DNA from: an uncultured Pseudomonadota bacterium | GTDB lineage: Bacteria > Pseudomonadota > Gammaproteobacteria > Burkholderiales > Methylophilaceae | Direction of reading: 5' to 3' | Assembly: GCA_903854305.1 (NCBI GenBank) | Contig: CAINWC010000176.1 | Span: 1-7,200, forward strand | DNA length: 7,200 bases | Notes under the pieces: model-generated | Databases searched by the model: none | The model's input: only the letters and a program-made list of their open reading frames with translations | What the model was told of the DNA's origin: nothing | Translations under genes and position numbers: made by a program | In this document: positions 5,243 to 7,200 of the stretch, in pieces | Layout: every line of letters begins with the position of its first letter | Position numbering within the stretch: the first letter of the stretch is position 1

Positions 5243-7200
5243 ATTATTTCAGGGAATATTCGGACATTTCTTCTTACGAGCCAGCATCATCCAGACTTGC
5301 TCTGGATTATTATTACTTGCCGTCATACTGCCTTTTTTTAATAATATAGCCGATAAAATGGCGGCAGAGCAAGGCCGTACTTTTGCAAACAGTACGTTGT
5401 CAGCCAGCAATGACGCCCTTTTTAATCATGAATACAGTGTAATTGTGGAGTACTGTATTAATGTCATTAAGGAGACACCCAACATCATTTTTATTGTGTA
5501 CAGCAAAAAAAATGGTGAAGAATTAATTATCACAAAAAACAAATGGTCTTTACAAAACAAATCGTTACCGTACTATAAAATTAAATTTCAAAATTATTCA
5601 TCAGTGGAACTTGTAGAACAACCATACTTTATTAGTGATATTAAAAGGGGGTTTGTACAGTCCAGCACTTATGAGTATAGCCAGCCAGTGGTTAATGGCG
5701 GTAGGGAATGGGGCGTGCTGACGATTGGCTTTTCAAAAGAGGCTTACTTTTCCAATGTTAGGCGTTTTTATTGGACCGTTATAGCTTTTACCATTGGATC
5801 ATGTCTGCTTTCATTTTATCTGTTTTTTGCATCCTCACGACGAATAAGAAAGCAGATTAGTCTAGTGGAAACCGTCGCCAATAGGCTGTCTGAAGGGCAG
5901 TTGTCAGTGAAGGCGTCAGAATCTGCGGTAGGTGAAATTGGCGTGCTTGGCAAAGCGATCAATGATATGACGAGTGCCTTGGTAGAGAAATCAACGCGGG
6001 TTTTTCAATTAGCGCAAATAGTGGAGCAAACCGATGATGTTTTTATCTTATTTGACGGAACGCTTCGTATCATCTTTGTGAATGATGCGGTGTCGACATT
6101 GACTGGATTTTCTGTCGCCAAATTCATTGGCATGACGGCCGTTGATCTGTCGAACCTACTCAATTTAAGTTTGCGTAACGTGTTGCGTGAATTTGGCTGG
6201 GTTCATACGAGTGCAAAAACAACACTAGTTCGAGATGTTGTTATTACCAAAGAGGATAAATCTTCAACAGATGTTGAAATGCGGTTAGAAACCATTTTCG
6301 ACGATAACAGTCATGAAAAATATTTATTAGTAGTGCTATCTGACGTGACTGAACGAAAGCATATTGAATCTGAAACGCGCATCGCGGCTACCGCATTTGA
6401 ATCTCAAGAAGGCATGATAGTCACTGACTCTGACAATGTGATACTGCGCGTTAACCATGCTTTTACTCATATTACTGGCTATACAGCTCAAGAGGCCGTT
6501 GGTAAGCGCCCTCAATTTCTAAAATCCGGTAGGCATGATGCTGTTTTTTTTACGGCAATGTGGGATAACATCAACAAAACTGGTGCATGGGAAGGGGAAA
6601 TCTGGAATCGTCGAAAAAATGGTGAAGTTTATCCAGAGCACCTCACCATTACTGCCGTTAAAGACACGCGTGACATCATTACTAACTATGTGGCAACTTT
6701 AACTGATATTACTTTACGCAAAGCCGCCGAAGAAGAGATTCAGCACTTAGCTTTCTATGACCCGTTGACAGGCTTGCCGAATCGACGACTGTTGTTAGAT
6801 CGACTTAAACATGCCGCTGCTTATAGTGCGCGTAGCGGTCGTGGCGGTGCAATATTGTTCCTTGATCTTGATCATTTCAAAACGCTTAATGACACGCTGG
6901 GGCATGATATCGGTGACTTGCTGTTGCAACAGGTTGCGCTACGGCTTGAATCTTGCGTGCGCGAAGGTGATACGGTTGCACGGCTTGGCGGCGATGAATT
7001 TGTAATTATGCTGGAAAATCTGAGCGAACAGGCTTTTGAAGCGGCAGCTCAAACAGAAGATATTGGCGAAAAAATACTCACTATTCTTAACACGCCGTAT
7101 TCTCTGGCTAGCTATGAATACCAAAGTACTCCTAGCATCGGAGTGGTTCTTTTTAATAACCTGAATCAGTCTCAAGAAGAGTTGCTTAAGCAGGCCGATA
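5232..7200 (+). CDS. Membrane-bound PAS-PAS-GGDEF diguanylate cyclase (3' end outside window)
   Basis: The open frame runs from ATG 5232 to the window end, 656 residues without a stop. Order of parts: membrane helix about 15-36; periplasmic sensor domain about 37-178; membrane helix about 181-200; HAMP-like linker about 201-255; PAS about 258-376 (ends SDVTERKHIE); PAS about 385-500 (ends TDITLRKAAE); GGDEF from about 505. The cyclase domain carries FYDPLTGLPNR (508-518), metal-binding D545 in FLDLDHFK, the intact signature GGDEF at 586-590 and the product-inhibition site RxxD (R577, D580) five residues before it. It should make c-di-GMP from GTP and be feedback inhibited. Such proteins often continue into an EAL phosphodiesterase domain, which cannot be judged here. 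The start overlaps the stop of the PhnD-like gene by 11 bases, so translation is probably coupled. The start has only a weak ribosome site. Confidence 0.95.
   Translation, partial: MRNKLFQGIFGHFFLRASIIQTCSGLLLLAVILPFFNNIADKMAAEQGRTFANSTLSASNDALFNHEYSVIVEYCINVIKETPNIIFIVYSKKNGEELIITKNKWSLQNKSLPYYKIKFQNYSSVELVEQPYFISDIKRGFVQSSTYEYSQPVVNGGREWGVLTIGFSKEAYFSNVRRFYWTVIAFTIGSCLLSFYLFFASSRRIRKQISLVETVANRLSEGQLSVKASESAVGEIGVLGKAINDMTSALVEKSTRVFQLAQIVEQTDDVFILFDGTLRIIFVNDAVSTLTGFSVAKFIGMTAVDLSNLLNLSLRNVLREFGWVHTSAKTTLVRDVVITKEDKSSTDVEMRLETIFDDNSHEKYLLVVLSDVTERKHIESETRIAATAFESQEGMIVTDSDNVILRVNHAFTHITGYTAQEAVGKRPQFLKSGRHDAVFFTAMWDNINKTGAWEGEIWNRRKNGEVYPEHLTITAVKDTRDIITNYVATLTDITLRKAAEEEIQHLAFYDPLTGLPNRRLLLDRLKHAAAYSARSGRGGAILFLDLDHFKTLNDTLGHDIGDLLLQQVALRLESCVREGDTVARLGGDEFVIMLENLSEQAFEAAAQTEDIGEKILTILNTPYSLASYEYQSTPSIGVVLFNNLNQSQEELLKQAD

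Noticed and set aside
5505..6551. Homopolymer runs of eight (A at 5505-5512, T at 6544-6551; also T at 4866-4873 in the PhnD-like gene) as phase-variation tracts
   Set aside because: Runs of eight are expected in AT-rich genes with many Lys and Phe codons, the frame is intact through all of them, and they are shorter than typical contingency loci.
6811..7175. Short open frames on both strands at 6811-7005 (+) and 6939-7175 (-)
   Set aside because: Both lie inside the GGDEF domain of the cyclase, whose own frame contains every expected motif.

Overview
The window looks like chromosome from a moderately AT-rich proteobacterium. A betaproteobacterium is my best guess, possibly of the Methylophilaceae/Methylotenera type. 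This rests on the ccoNOQ order, the style of the cbb3 subunits, a perfect FNR/Anr box and the PAS-PAS-GGDEF architecture; no marker gene fixes the lineage. No RNA genes, insertion sequences or CRISPR arrays are visible.

Left part, minus strand (30-2296): ccoN, ccoO and the small ccoQ form the start of a cbb3-type cytochrome c oxidase operon, a high-affinity terminal oxidase for low oxygen. All haem and copper ligands are visible in CcoN and the CXXCH haem site in CcoO. The operon reads out of the window at position 1, where ccoP would be expected next. A perfect TTGAT-N4-ATCAA box lies upstream of ccoN. It sits at the distance from a plausible -10 that is typical of FNR-activated promoters.

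Middle (2297-2773): a 477-base divergent intergenic region, unusually rich in dyad symmetry. It holds the FNR box, several other inverted repeats, a nested inverted repeat, a near-perfect direct repeat and a good intrinsic terminator. The terminator points right, about 165 bases before the next gene. This suggests either a small untranslated RNA or a transcription-attenuation leader for the rightward operon.

Right part, plus strand (2774-7200): three tightly packed genes. They encode a TolC-family outer-membrane factor, a PhnD-like periplasmic solute-binding protein (stop and start codons directly abutting), and a membrane-bound PAS-PAS-GGDEF diguanylate cyclase whose start overlaps the previous stop by 11 bases. 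The cyclase is cut by the window end and may continue into an EAL domain. The arrangement suggests a unit in which a periplasmic ligand is sensed by the binding protein, passed to the periplasmic domain of the cyclase and turned into c-di-GMP. The TolC homologue would be an envelope export component. No ABC permease or ATPase accompanies the binding protein inside the window, so a sensing role is favoured over uptake. This three-gene unit is the most interesting system here.
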